Shown here piece after piece: positions 17,916 through 27,202 of a stretch of 64,000 bases of DNA. Each line of letters opens with the position of its first letter. Position 1 is the stretch's first letter. This stretch comes from Caulobacterales bacterium (lineage in GTDB: Bacteria; Pseudomonadota; Alphaproteobacteria; Caulobacterales; Caulobacteraceae), in contig JAEKKJ010000019.1 of assembly GCA_019510435.1 (NCBI GenBank), positions 1 through 64,000 of the forward strand. Reading direction: 5' to 3'. The notes below the pieces were generated by a model. The model made no database searches, was not told the origin of the DNA, and saw nothing but the letters and a program-made list of their open reading frames with translations. The position numbers and the translations under genes are program-made.

Positions 17916-20900
17916 CTACTCCGCCGCGTTCGCGACGCGCGCCTTCTCGGCCTCCTCGAAGGCCTCGATGCGGCGGGCGGTGGCCTGGGGCGACTTCGTG
18001 AACCGGGCCAGGACGTTGTAGAACACCGGCACCACGAAGAGCGTCACCAAGGTGGCGAAGATCGCCCCGAAGAAGATGGTGACGCCGATGGTCTTGCGGC
18101 TCTCGCCGCCCGCGCCGCCCCACACGATCAGCGGGATCGCGCCGGCCGCCGCCGAGATCGAGGTCATGATGATCGGCCGAAGCCGCAGGGACGAGCTCTC
18201 GATCACCGCCTCGCGGATCGACAGGCCCTCGTCGCGCAGCTGGTTGGCGAACTCCACGATCAGGATGCCGTTCTTGGCCGCGATCCCCACCAGGATGATC
18301 AGGCCGATCTGGCTGTAGGTGTTGATGGTCGAGCCCGCGACCAGCAGGCCGAAGAGGCCTCCCAACGCCGCGATCGGCACCGTCAGCATGATCACTGCCG
18401 GGTGGATCCAGCTCTCGAACTGCGCGGCCAGCACCAGGAACACCAGGATCAGGGCCATGCCGAACGCCACGCCCACCGAGCCGCCGGCCTCCAGGTAGTC
18501 GCGCGCCCCGCCGCCCCACTTGTAGTTCACGCCGGGCATGGCCTTCAGCTTGTCCTCGAAGAACTTCACCGCATCGCCCATGCTGTAGCCGGGGTTCAGC
18601 TGCACCGAGAGGGTGATGGCCCGCTCACGGTCCACGCGGTTGCGGCTGGGCGTGTCGCCGCTGACCTTGCTGCGCGTCACCGCCGACAGGGGCACCACCA
18701 CGCCGGAGCTGGTGCGCACCTGCACCCTGGCGAGGTCGCTGATATTCATCCTCTGCGGGCGGTCGGTCTGCAGGATGACGTCGTATTCCTGGCCCGACTT
18801 GATGTAGGTCGTCACCTTCTCGGAGCCGAACAGGGCCTGCAGCGCGTCGCCGACCGCCTGCGGCGTGACGCCGAGGGCCGCCGCCTTCTCGCGGTCGATG
18901 TCGACCAGGAGGCGCGGGCTGGTGGGCTCATAGTCCAGGCGCGGGCGGGCCATGCCCGGGTTCTGCTGCGCGGCGGCCATCAGCGGCTGCACCTTGGCGA
19001 AGATCTCCGGATATTCGTTGCCGCTGACGATCAGGTCGACGTTGCTGCCACCCGCCCCCGAGCCGGGACCGCCACGCTGCAGGCTGGGCCGCACCGAGGC
19101 GATGACCCGCGCGCCGGTGATCGAGGCGAACTCCCGGTTCAGCTGGGCCGCCAGGGTCTGGGAATCGATCTTCCGGTTCTTCTGCGGCAGCACGACGTTG
19201 GCGCTGCCGTTGTTGTAGGAGATGCCGTTGAAGCCGGGCAACGACACCGTGTAGCGCATCACCACCCCGTCCTTGAGGAGCTGGGCCATCCGGAACTCGA
19301 TCCGCTTGGCGATGGCAAAGGTGTAGTCGTAGCCGGCGCCTTCGGGCGCGATGATGTTGACGTCGACCCGGCCGCGGTCCTCGTTGGGCACCAGTTCGCG
19401 TGGCATCTGCTGGAACAGCAGGAACGCCGCCGCCCCCAGCACCACCACCAGGCCCGCCGCCGCAAAGCTGGCCGACCGGCGACCCAGCAGCGCGTCCAGC
19501 GAGGCGTGGTAGGAGTTGCGCAGCTTGTGCATGGCGCTGTCGACAGCGCGGGCGATCAGGCCCTCGCCATGGGCCGGCCGCAGCAGGCGCGAGGCCAGCA
19601 TCGGCGACAGCGACAGGGCCAGCACCGCCGAGAAGAACACCGCCGCCGCCACCGCCACCGCCAGCTCGCGGAACAGGCGGCCGATGTAGCTCGGCATGAA
19701 CATCAGCGGCGCGAAGACCGAGATCAGCACGATGGTGGTCGCCACCACCGCGAAGAACACCTGGCGGGCCCCGCGCTGGGCGGCCACGATCGGCGGCTCG
19801 CCCTCGTCGATGCGTCGCTGGATGTTCTCGACCACGACGATGGCGTCGTCGACCACCAGCCCGATGGCCAGCACCAGCGCCAGCAGCGTGAGCAGGTTGA
19901 TCGAGAACCCCAGGGGCGCCAGCACCGTGAAGGTCGACAGGATGCAGATCGGCGCCACGATCGAGGGGATCAGGGCCGATCGCCAGCTGCCCAGGAAGAT
20001 GAAGTTCACCAGCGCGACCATGGCCAGCGAGATGGCCATGGTGATCCAGACCTCGTGGATCGCGTCCCGGGTGAACTGGCTGAAGTCCACGCCCACCTTC
20101 AGGCTGGTGCCGGCCGGCAGGCTGCGGTTGATCTCGTCGACCGCCTTGTAGGTCTCCTTGGCGATCTCCAGGTCGTTGGCCTGGGACTGGCGCGTGATGA
20201 AGATGCCGATCTGGTCGCTGCCGTTGGCGCGGAACAGGCGCCGGCGCTCGTCCGGCCCCTCTTCGACGCGCGCGATATCGCCCAGCCGCGCGACGTACTC
20301 GTTGGCGTTGGACGAGGTGGCGACCGCGGTGCGCGCACCCTGGGCGGCGCCGGGACCCGCCGAGACGCCGCCGATGGCCGCGGAGGCCTGGGTCTGCGCC
20401 GCCCGGCTCTGCGGTACGATCGGCATGCGGCTGAAGTCTTCGGGCCGGGAATAGGCTCGCGCCACGCGGATGGTGAAGTCCTTCGCCGGCGCCTCGAGCG
20501 ATCCGGCGGGCAGCTCCAGGTTCTGGGCCTGCAGCGCCGCCTGGACATCGCCGACGGTCAGGCCGCGGGCGGCCATGGCGTTCGGGTCCAGCCAGATGCG
20601 CATGGAATAGATCTGCTGGCCGCCCAGGCGCACCTGGGCGACGCCGGGCACGGTCGACAGCCGCTCGACGATGTAGCGGTTCGCATAGTCCGACAGCTGC
20701 ATCCGGTTCAGCTTGTCGGAGGTCAGCTGCAGGAAGAGGATTGGCGAGGAGTCCGCGTTCGCCTTGGCGATCTGCGGCGGATCGGCCTGCTCCGGCAGCT
20801 GGTTGGCGACCCGGCTGACGGCGTCGCGCACGTCGTTGGCCGCCTGGTCCAGGTTGCGGTCCAGCGTGAAGGAGATGTTGATCCGCGAGTTGCCGTCGCG

Positions 20901-21152
20901 CGAGGCCGACTGCACCCGGTCCACGCCCTGGATGCCGGCCACCTGCCGCTCGATCACCTGGCTGATGCGCTCTTCCACCACCTCCGCCGAGGCGCCGCGG
21001 TAGGTGGTCTCGATGGACACCACGGGCGGGTCGACGCTGGGCAGCTCGCGCACCGGCAGGGCCGCGAACGAGGCCAGGCCGATCACGCAGAGGATGATCG
21101 CGGCGACCGCCGCGAACACCGGCCGCCGGACGGAGAGGTCCGAGAGCATCAT
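17916..21152 (-). CDS. RND-family multidrug efflux pump, inner-membrane transporter
   Basis: A 1078-residue HAE1/AcrB-like proton antiporter that would extrude drugs or other small molecules through a tripartite envelope channel. It begins MMLSDLSVRRPVFAAV, typical of the family. The proton-relay motif in helix 4 is LVVDDAIVVVENIQRR. The second membrane half ends ITVAAxGI-like with IGLIILVGIAAKNGILIVEFAN. A Ser/Ala/Gly/Gln-rich insertion of about 40 residues (QSRAAQTQASAAIGGVSAGP and following, near residue 250-290) interrupts the first porter domain and makes the protein slightly long. ATGA overlap links it to the adaptor gene upstream. No outer-membrane factor gene adjoins. Confidence 0.94.
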   Translation of the reverse strand: MMLSDLSVRRPVFAAVAAIILCVIGLASFAALPVRELPSVDPPVVSIETTYRGASAEVVEERISQVIERQVAGIQGVDRVQSASRDGNSRINISFTLDRNLDQAANDVRDAVSRVANQLPEQADPPQIAKANADSSPILFLQLTSDKLNRMQLSDYANRYIVERLSTVPGVAQVRLGGQQIYSMRIWLDPNAMAARGLTVGDVQAALQAQNLELPAGSLEAPAKDFTIRVARAYSRPEDFSRMPIVPQSRAAQTQASAAIGGVSAGPGAAQGARTAVATSSNANEYVARLGDIARVEEGPDERRRLFRANGSDQIGIFITRQSQANDLEIAKETYKAVDEINRSLPAGTSLKVGVDFSQFTRDAIHEVWITMAISLAMVALVNFIFLGSWRSALIPSIVAPICILSTFTVLAPLGFSINLLTLLALVLAIGLVVDDAIVVVENIQRRIDEGEPPIVAAQRGARQVFFAVVATTIVLISVFAPLMFMPSYIGRLFRELAVAVAAAVFFSAVLALSLSPMLASRLLRPAHGEGLIARAVDSAMHKLRNSYHASLDALLGRRSASFAAAGLVVVLGAAAFLLFQQMPRELVPNEDRGRVDVNIIAPEGAGYDYTFAIAKRIEFRMAQLLKDGVVMRYTVSLPGFNGISYNNGSANVVLPQKNRKIDSQTLAAQLNREFASITGARVIASVRPSLQRGGPGSGAGGSNVDLIVSGNEYPEIFAKVQPLMAAAQQNPGMARPRLDYEPTSPRLLVDIDREKAAALGVTPQAVGDALQALFGSEKVTTYIKSGQEYDVILQTDRPQRMNISDLARVQVRTSSGVVVPLSAVTRSKVSGDTPSRNRVDRERAITLSVQLNPGYSMGDAVKFFEDKLKAMPGVNYKWGGGARDYLEAGGSVGVAFGMALILVFLVLAAQFESWIHPAVIMLTVPIAALGGLFGLLVAGSTINTYSQIGLIILVGIAAKNGILIVEFANQLRDEGLSIREAVIESSSLRLRPIIMTSISAAAGAIPLIVWGGAGGESRKTIGVTIFFGAIFATLVTLFVVPVFYNVLARFTKSPQATARRIEAFEEAEKARVANAAE

Positions 21153-22408
21153 GCGGCCGGTCTTCCCTCACCCGCGCCCGGCAGATCGCCCGAGCGGGCG
21201 ACAGCCGCACGGGGCCCGCCCGCGCGGCCGCCGCCGCCCGGGGCGCCGCCATGGCCAGCGCCCGTCACCCGCACCGGCTGGCCGGGCTGGATGCGGTTCA
21301 GGCCGTCGGCCACAACCTGCTCGCCGGCCCGCACGCCATCGGTGATCTCCACGAAGTCGTTCTGGCGCAGGCCGGTCACCACCGGCCGCTGCTCGGCCAT
21401 CGCCCGCTGGCCCTGCTGGCGCACCACATAGACGAAGGCGGAATCGCCCTGCACCGAGACGGCCGACTCAGGCACGCCCTGCCCCTGGCGCACGCCGCGG
21501 GAGATGGCGATCCGCACCAGCATGCCCGGCTTCAGCTTGCCGCGCGTATTGGGGAACTCGGCCCGCGCGGTGATCGAGCGCGTGCGCTCGTCCACCCGGG
21601 TGTCGAGCTTGGCGATGTGGCCATTGAATGGGGCGCCGGGATAGGCGTCGACCACGGCCTGGATCGCCTGCCCCTCGCGCACCTGGCTCAGGTACTGCTC
21701 CGGCACCTGGAAATCGACGCGCAGGGTCGAGACGTCGTCCAGGGTGACGATCGGCGAGCCGGGGTTCACCAGGGCGCCGGGCGCCACGTCGGAGAGGCCG
21801 ACGACGCCCGAGAACGGGGCGCGGATCATGCGGTCGCCCTGGCGCGCCTTGGCCGCGGCGACATTGGCCTGGGCGGTCTTCAGGGCCGCCTCGTACTGGT
21901 CCACCTGGGCCTTGGAGGCCCAGCCCTGGTCGCCGAGGGTCTTGTAGCGCTCGTAGACGCGGCGCGCCTCGGTCAGCTGGGCTTCGGCCTGGGCCGTGCC
22001 GGCGTCCTGCTCGGTGTTCTTCAGTTCGACGAGCACGGCGCCCTTCTTCACTGCCTGGCCGTCGGTGAAGCGCACCGCCTGGACCAGCTGGCTCGCCGCC
22101 GCAGTCAGGGTCACCGACTGGCGGCCCTTGGCCACGCCGAGCACCTCGATAGCGTCGGTGAAGGTGTGGGGCTGCACGGAGATCAGCGACACCGCGGCCG
22201 CGCCACCGAAGCCGCCCGGCCCGCCGCCGCCCCGTCCGCCGCCCGCGCCGCCGCGGCCACCGCCGCCCGGGCCGCCGCCTTGCGCGGACGCCTGCGGGCC
22301 ACCGCCGGCGTCGGCGTGCTTGGCCGTGGCGAGCTTCAGCCCGCCGACCACCGCCATGACGACCAGCACCACGAGGGCCGCGAACAGGAAGAAGTGGCGT
22401 CTGATCAA
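21149..22408 (-). CDS. RND efflux periplasmic adaptor (membrane fusion protein)
   Basis: A membrane fusion protein that links the RND pump to an outer-membrane channel. An N-terminal anchor helix (FFLFAALVVLVVMAVVGG) is followed by a very Gly-rich linker, then the barrel-sandwich half (VTLTAAASQLVQAVRFTDGQ), a coiled-coil hairpin (TAQAEAQLTEARRVYERYK), and the second half IRAPFSGVVGLSDVAPGALV. A beta-barrel and membrane-proximal domain complete it. I place the start at TTG 22408 (MIRRHFFLF, GGAG upstream); an in-frame TTG at 22447 would add 13 residues. The stop overlaps the pump start by 4 bp. Confidence 0.9.
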   Translation of the reverse strand: MIRRHFFLFAALVVLVVMAVVGGLKLATAKHADAGGGPQASAQGGGPGGGGRGGAGGGRGGGGPGGFGGAAAVSLISVQPHTFTDAIEVLGVAKGRQSVTLTAAASQLVQAVRFTDGQAVKKGAVLVELKNTEQDAGTAQAEAQLTEARRVYERYKTLGDQGWASKAQVDQYEAALKTAQANVAAAKARQGDRMIRAPFSGVVGLSDVAPGALVNPGSPIVTLDDVSTLRVDFQVPEQYLSQVREGQAIQAVVDAYPGAPFNGHIAKLDTRVDERTRSITARAEFPNTRGKLKPGMLVRIAISRGVRQGQGVPESAVSVQGDSAFVYVVRQQGQRAMAEQRPVVTGLRQNDFVEITDGVRAGEQVVADGLNRIQPGQPVRVTGAGHGGAPGGGGRAGGPRAAVARSGDLPGAGEGRPAA

Positions 22409-22600
22409 ACCGCGGGGCTCCGTCGTCCACGGGCCCGCGGACGTCAAACTGGCAAAACGATGGCGCTCTTAAGACGGCTCATACACGTGGTCCAGTGACA
22501 GCAGGATGGCTGTGCGTTGCGAAACTGAAACTTGTTCTGCAGGACAATGCGCGTCGATTTCCGCGCGCAGGGCGCCCAAGCAACAGGCTTTGCCGGGACG

Positions 22601-23371
22601 TTACGCGTCGTAGCCCGGCAGGTGGCGGTCCAGCTTGCGCAGGCAGCCGGGCCAACCCAGCTTGCCGCCGATCCCGCGCCCGACCTGGCTCTGCACCTCG
22701 GCCACCGCGGCCTGCGGGGCGAACAGGACGTTCTCCCGGCCGGCGGACAGGGCCATGACCTGCTGCTTGCAGGCCCGCTCCAGGAAGAACATCCCGGTCC
22801 AGCATTCCGCCGCCGACTCGCCCACCGCCAGGGTGCCGTGGTTGCGCAGCAGCATCAGGGTCTTGTCGCCGATGTCGGCCACCAGGCGCTCGCGCTCGTC
22901 CAGGTTCAGGGCGATGCCCTCGTAGTCGTGGTAGGCCAGGTGCGGCAGCACGATCAGCGCGTGCTGCGACAGCGGCAACAGGCCCTCCTTCTGCGCCGCC
23001 ACGGCCACGCCCTGGTCGGAGTGCAGGTGCATCACGAACTTGGCGTCGTCGCGCGCGGCGTGGATGGCCGAGTGGATCGTGAAGCCCGCCGGATTGATGA
23101 AGTACGGCGTCTCCTGCAGCACATTGCCGTCCAGGTCGATCTTCACCAGCGACGAGGCGGTGATCTCGTCGAACAGCAGGCCGTAGGGATTGATCAGGAA
23201 ATGGTGCTCCGGCCCCGGGATGCGGGCCGAGATGTGGGTGTAGATCATGTCGTCCCACCCGTGCAGCGCCACCAGGCGGTACAGCGCCGCCAGATCGACC
23301 CGGGCCTGCCACTCCTCGGCGCTGACCTTGCCCTTCAGCGACACGACGCCTGCGACCGAACCGTCCGCCAT
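22601..23371 (-). CDS. class II aldolase/adducin family protein
   Basis: A 256-residue zinc-dependent aldolase/epimerase-fold protein. The metal-binding pattern is present: HLHSDQGVAVAA supplies two His near residue 115, and a later LRNHGTLAVG supplies the third. The N-terminus RVDLAALYRLVALHGWDDMIYTHISAR is typical of the adducin-like subgroup often found with no sugar-phosphate pathway neighbours. The true substrate is unknown. The start is ATG at 23371. About 120 bp with no recognised signal separates its end from the adaptor gene upstream promoter. Confidence 0.88.
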   Translation of the reverse strand: MADGSVAGVVSLKGKVSAEEWQARVDLAALYRLVALHGWDDMIYTHISARIPGPEHHFLINPYGLLFDEITASSLVKIDLDGNVLQETPYFINPAGFTIHSAIHAARDDAKFVMHLHSDQGVAVAAQKEGLLPLSQHALIVLPHLAYHDYEGIALNLDERERLVADIGDKTLMLLRNHGTLAVGESAAECWTGMFFLERACKQQVMALSAGRENVLFAPQAAVAEVQSQVGRGIGGKLGWPGCLRKLDRHLPGYDA

Positions 23372-23427
23372 GGCGGCCTCCCTTGCCTGGTTATCAGCGT
23401 TCAGGGTCGCCCCCCGGCGGCGGAGCG

Positions 23428-24486
23428 TCAAGCTCGGCCGACGAATTGAACGATCGCGTCGGCCGCGGCGGACAGCGCCGCAGTCTCGTTCGGGTCCAGC
23501 GCCACCTCGCCCAGCCGCGTCCGGTCGCGCGCCTTGCGGCCGCGGGCGTAGGCCGGATCGTAGTGCAGGCTGAGCAGAGCCAGCGCCAGTTCGGCGAACT
23601 GGCCGGCGTCGGCCAGGGCTCGCCAGCCGGAGAGCCGCTCGCGGCTGGGCCGCACCGGCAGGCGGCCGAACGCCTCTTCGAGGGCGGCGCGATCTGCGGT
23701 GAGTTCGCCATAGGCCTGGACCAGATAGCGCGCCCGCGCCTGCGGCGTCGCCGTGAGCTCCACGAACGGCGCCTCGCTGAGCCGCGTCCAGAGGGCGGGC
23801 GGGATCATCCGGTCCCCGATCTTGCTGGATTCCGCCTCGGCCACGACCAGGCGGGCCGGGTCCAGGCCATCCAGCGCCGACAGCAGCCGGCTCTCGAACA
23901 GCTTCTGGCTGGGCTGCGGCTGGCCGGCGAGCGCGCCGAACAGCGAGCCCCGGTGCGCCGCCAGGCCCTCCAGGTCCAGAGTCTGCAGGCCGCGCTCGGC
24001 CAAAAGGCCCAGCAGCGCCGTCTTGCCCGAGCCCGTATGCCCGTCCAGCAGCACGAAGCGATGCGGCAGGGTCCCGTCGTAGAGCCGCGCGGTGACGTGT
24101 CGGCGATAGGTGCGATAGCCGCCGGCCAGAACCGCCGTGCGCCAGCCCACCTGCGACAGGATGGTGGCCATGGCGTTCGAACGCATCCCGCCGCGCCAGC
24201 AGTAGACCAGGGGATGGAAGCCGCCGCCGCGGTCGGCCAGCGCCGTCTCCAGGTGGCGGCCGATGTTCCGCGCCACATAGGCCGCGCCCAGCCGGCGCGC
24301 CTTGAAGCGGCTCTCCCGCACATAGATCGTGCCCACCTCGGCGCGCTCGGCGTCGGAGAGGACGGGGAGGTTCACCGCGCCGGGGATGTGGTCCTCGGCG
24401 AACTCGCCCGGGCTGCGCACGTCGACCACTAAATCGTAGCGTGCGAGGGCGGCGGCGGTTACGTCATCGGTGACTTCGGGGCCCAT
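23428..24486 (-). CDS. mnmH: tRNA 2-selenouridine synthase
   Basis: A 352-residue SelU/MnmH enzyme that replaces the sulfur of 2-thiouridine at the wobble position of tRNA-Lys, -Glu and -Gln with selenium via a geranylated intermediate, using selenophosphate. The N-terminal rhodanese domain carries the catalytic Cys96 in YCWRGGMRS, and the C-terminal P-loop domain carries GHTGSGKT at residues 149-156. The length and two-domain order are normal. It is divergent from selD, the selenophosphate donor gene, with 48 bp between start codons, so the pair is likely to share a control region. Confidence 0.95.
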   Translation of the reverse strand: MGPEVTDDVTAAALARYDLVVDVRSPGEFAEDHIPGAVNLPVLSDAERAEVGTIYVRESRFKARRLGAAYVARNIGRHLETALADRGGGFHPLVYCWRGGMRSNAMATILSQVGWRTAVLAGGYRTYRRHVTARLYDGTLPHRFVLLDGHTGSGKTALLGLLAERGLQTLDLEGLAAHRGSLFGALAGQPQPSQKLFESRLLSALDGLDPARLVVAEAESSKIGDRMIPPALWTRLSEAPFVELTATPQARARYLVQAYGELTADRAALEEAFGRLPVRPSRERLSGWRALADAGQFAELALALLSLHYDPAYARGRKARDRTRLGEVALDPNETAALSAAADAIVQFVGRA

Positions 24487-24534
24487 GGCGGTGCTATAGC
24501 CCGGTTCCTGGCCACCGAGAGCCCCAGAGCATTC

Positions 24535-25590
24535 ATGTCTGAAGCGGTCCGTCTCACCTCACTTGCCCACGGCGGTGGCTGCGGCTGCAAGCTGGCGCCC
24601 GCCGTGCTGCGCGAGATCATGGCGAAGATGCCGGCCGCGGCCGCCTTCCCCAACCTGCTGGTCGGGACCGAGACCTCCGACGATGCGGCGGTCTGGCGGC
24701 TGAACGACAGCCAGGCGCTGGTCGCCACCACCGACTTCTTCATGCCGGTCGTCGACGATCCCTTCGACTTCGGCCGCATCGCCGCCACCAACGCCCTCTC
24801 CGACGTCTACGCCATGGGCGGCAGGCCGATCCTGGCCCTGGCGATCGTGGGCATGCCCGTGGACAAGCTGAGCCCCGACACCATCGGCGCGATCCTGGCG
24901 GGCGGCGCCTCGGTGTGCGCAGCGGCCGGCGTGCCCGTGGCCGGCGGGCACTCCATCGACAGCGTCGAGCCGATCTACGGCCTGGTGGCCCTGGGCCTGG
25001 TCCACCCCGACCGGGTGCTCACCAACCGCGGCGGCCGCGGCGGCGACGTGCTGATCCTGACCAAGCCGTTGGGCGTGGGCGTGCTGAGCGCGGCCTTCAA
25101 GCAGGAGCGCCTGGACACCGCCGGCTATGCGTCGCTGATCGGGGTGACCACCCAGCTGAACGTCCTGGGCGCGGACCTGGCCGAGATTCCGGGCGTCCAC
25201 GGCGTCACCGATGTGACCGGCTTCGGGCTCCTGGGCCACGCGCTGGAAATGGCTCAGGGCGGACGGGTGGTGGCCGAGATCGCGGCTGCCTCGACGCCCG
25301 CGCTGCCGGGCGTGGAATCGCTGCTGCGCGCGGGCGTGAAGACCGGCGCGTCTGGCCGCAACTGGGCCAGCTATGGCGACCAGGTGCAGGATCTGGCGGA
25401 GATCTCGCTCTGGCGGCGCGAACTGCTCACCGACCCGCAGACCAGCGGCGGCCTGCTGATCGCCGCCGCCGCCGACTCCGCCGACGCTGTCCTGGCGGCG
25501 GCGCGAGCCCGCGGCTTCAGCCAGGCCGCGGTCGTCGGCCGCCTGGTCGCCCTGCCGCTCGGGCAGAAGCCCCGGGTTCGCCTGATCTAG
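24535..25590 (+). CDS. selD: selenophosphate synthetase
   Basis: A 351-residue SelD that makes selenophosphate from selenide and ATP. The catalytic loop is HGGGCGCKLAP with Cys16 and Lys19, matching Cys17 and Lys20 of E. coli, and the active-site Cys is a true Cys (TGC), not a TGA selenocysteine. ATP-binding motifs GTETSDDAAVW and TTDFFMPVVDDPFDFGRI and the later GGHSIDSVEP and TDVTGFGLLGHALEM are present. ATG at 24535. Its divergent neighbour is mnmH, so selenium use in tRNA is supported; nothing in the window shows whether selenoproteins are also made. Confidence 0.96.
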   Translation: MSEAVRLTSLAHGGGCGCKLAPAVLREIMAKMPAAAAFPNLLVGTETSDDAAVWRLNDSQALVATTDFFMPVVDDPFDFGRIAATNALSDVYAMGGRPILALAIVGMPVDKLSPDTIGAILAGGASVCAAAGVPVAGGHSIDSVEPIYGLVALGLVHPDRVLTNRGGRGGDVLILTKPLGVGVLSAAFKQERLDTAGYASLIGVTTQLNVLGADLAEIPGVHGVTDVTGFGLLGHALEMAQGGRVVAEIAAASTPALPGVESLLRAGVKTGASGRNWASYGDQVQDLAEISLWRRELLTDPQTSGGLLIAAAADSADAVLAAARARGFSQAAVVGRLVALPLGQKPRVRLI

Positions 25591-25598
25591 CTGGCCCC

Positions 25599-27095
25599 CT
25601 AGCTGGTGCGCACCCGGGCCACCGCATCCAGCCAGCGCGCATAGCCGGCCTCGCGGCGATCCGCCGTCATCGCGGGCCGATAGGACTCGGTCTTCGGCCG
25701 CGCGGCCGCCGCCGCCTCCACATCGCGGAAGATCCCCGCGCCGACGCCGGCGAACAAGGCCGCGCCCAGGGCCGTGGTCTCCTCGTAGGTGGCGCGGCAG
25801 ACCGAGACACCGGTCAGGTCGGCGAGGCGCTGGGCGAACCAGGTGCTGCGCGACATGCCGCCGTCGATCCGCAGCTCCACCGAGCCGCCAAAGGCCTGGG
25901 GCGCATCGGCCAGCATGGCCTCGATCAGGTCGCGGGTCTGCAGGGCGCTGGCGTCCATCGCCGCCTGGGCGATCTCGGCTAGGCCGGCGTCGCGGGTGAG
26001 GCCGAAGACGGCAGCGCGCGCCCCCGCGTCCCACCAGGGCGCGCCGAGGCCGGTGAACGCCGGCACCATGACCACCCCGTGGTCGTCGCGGGCGCCCATG
26101 GCCAGCCGCTCGACCGCCTGCGGTCCACCCTGGACCCCCAGCCCTTCGTTCACCCACTGCACGGCGGCGCCGGCGATGAAGATCGCCCCCTCCAGCGCGT
26201 AGGTCACGCGACCAGCCACCTGCGCCGCGATGGTGGTCAGCAGGCGCGCATCGGAGACCGGCGCGGCCTCGCCGGTGTGGAACAGCATGAAGCAGCCGGT
26301 GCCATAGGTGGCCTTCATCTCGCCGGCCCGGATGCAACCCTGCCCCATCAGGGCGGCCTGCTGGTCGCCCGCCACCCCGCGGATCGGCACGGCTCGGCCG
26401 AGGATCGCGGGATCGGTCTCCCCGAAGTCCCCGGCGCAGTCGCGCACCTGCGGCAAGAGGCCGAGCGGCACGTCCAGCATCTCGCCCATCTCGGTCGACC
26501 AGCCACCGGCGCGGATGTCGTAGAGCAGGGTGCGCGAGGCGTTGGTGGCGTCGGTGGCGTGCACCCGCCCGCCGGTCAGCTTCCAGATCACCCAGGCGTC
26601 GATGGTGCCGGCCAGCAGCTCGCCCCCCTCGGCCGCCGCGCGCGCGCCGGGCACGTTGTCCAGCAGCCAGGACAGCTTGGTGCCGGAGAAGTAGGGGTCC
26701 AGCAGCAGGCCGGTGATCTGCGTCACCCGCCCTTCCCGTCCCGCCGCCCGCAGGCGCGCGCACATCGGCTCGGTCCGGCGGTCCTGCCAGACGATGGCGT
26801 TGTAGATCGGCCGCCCGGTCGCCTTCTCCCAGACCACCACCGTCTCGCGCTGGTTGGTCACGCCAATGGCGGTGACTGCGTCCATCTGCCGCCCCGCCTT
26901 CTCGACCGCCGATTTCAGCGCGGAGACGCTGGCGCGGAAGATCTCCTCGGCGTCGTGCTCCACCCAGCCGTCGTGCGGATAGTGCTGCTCCAGGGGCGCT
27001 CCCGCCTCGGAGAGCGGGCTGCCGTCGGCGGAAAACAGGATCGCCCGGGTGCTCGTGGTGCCCTGATCGAGCGCCAGGATCAGCGGTTCAGCCAT
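25599..27095 (-). CDS. glpK: glycerol kinase
   Basis: A 498-residue FGGY-family kinase that phosphorylates glycerol to sn-glycerol 3-phosphate. The N-terminus LALDQGTTSTRAI is the phosphate 1 loop, NQRETVVVWEKATG and the WQDRRT substrate motif follow, the mid-protein GVAGDQQAALMGQ is typical, and DGGMSRSTWFAQ lies near the C-terminus. ATG at 27095 with GGGAGAG upstream. No glpF or glpD is nearby, so it stands alone. It is convergent to selD with 8 bp between. Confidence 0.96.
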   Translation of the reverse strand: MAEPLILALDQGTTSTRAILFSADGSPLSEAGAPLEQHYPHDGWVEHDAEEIFRASVSALKSAVEKAGRQMDAVTAIGVTNQRETVVVWEKATGRPIYNAIVWQDRRTEPMCARLRAAGREGRVTQITGLLLDPYFSGTKLSWLLDNVPGARAAAEGGELLAGTIDAWVIWKLTGGRVHATDATNASRTLLYDIRAGGWSTEMGEMLDVPLGLLPQVRDCAGDFGETDPAILGRAVPIRGVAGDQQAALMGQGCIRAGEMKATYGTGCFMLFHTGEAAPVSDARLLTTIAAQVAGRVTYALEGAIFIAGAAVQWVNEGLGVQGGPQAVERLAMGARDDHGVVMVPAFTGLGAPWWDAGARAAVFGLTRDAGLAEIAQAAMDASALQTRDLIEAMLADAPQAFGGSVELRIDGGMSRSTWFAQRLADLTGVSVCRATYEETTALGAALFAGVGAGIFRDVEAAAAARPKTESYRPAMTADRREAGYARWLDAVARVRTS

Positions 27096-27202
27096 GGTTC
27101 GTTACTCTCCCTGCCGGCGGCGCAATCCTTAAGCATGTCTTCACCCGCCGGGCAGAGACTCGGATACAGCCGCGTTCGCACTGTAGAAATGGGAGATCCG
27201 GC

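Noticed and set aside
17871..21431. A very long open frame on the plus strand (over 1100 codons) opposite the RND pump
   Set aside because: It is antisense to a clearly recognisable pump gene, is rich in His, Arg, Asp and Gln, and has no family motifs. High GC content keeps the opposite frame free of stops.
24535..25590. Selenocysteine in SelD
   Set aside because: The catalytic residue is encoded by a Cys codon, and no in-frame TGA occurs.
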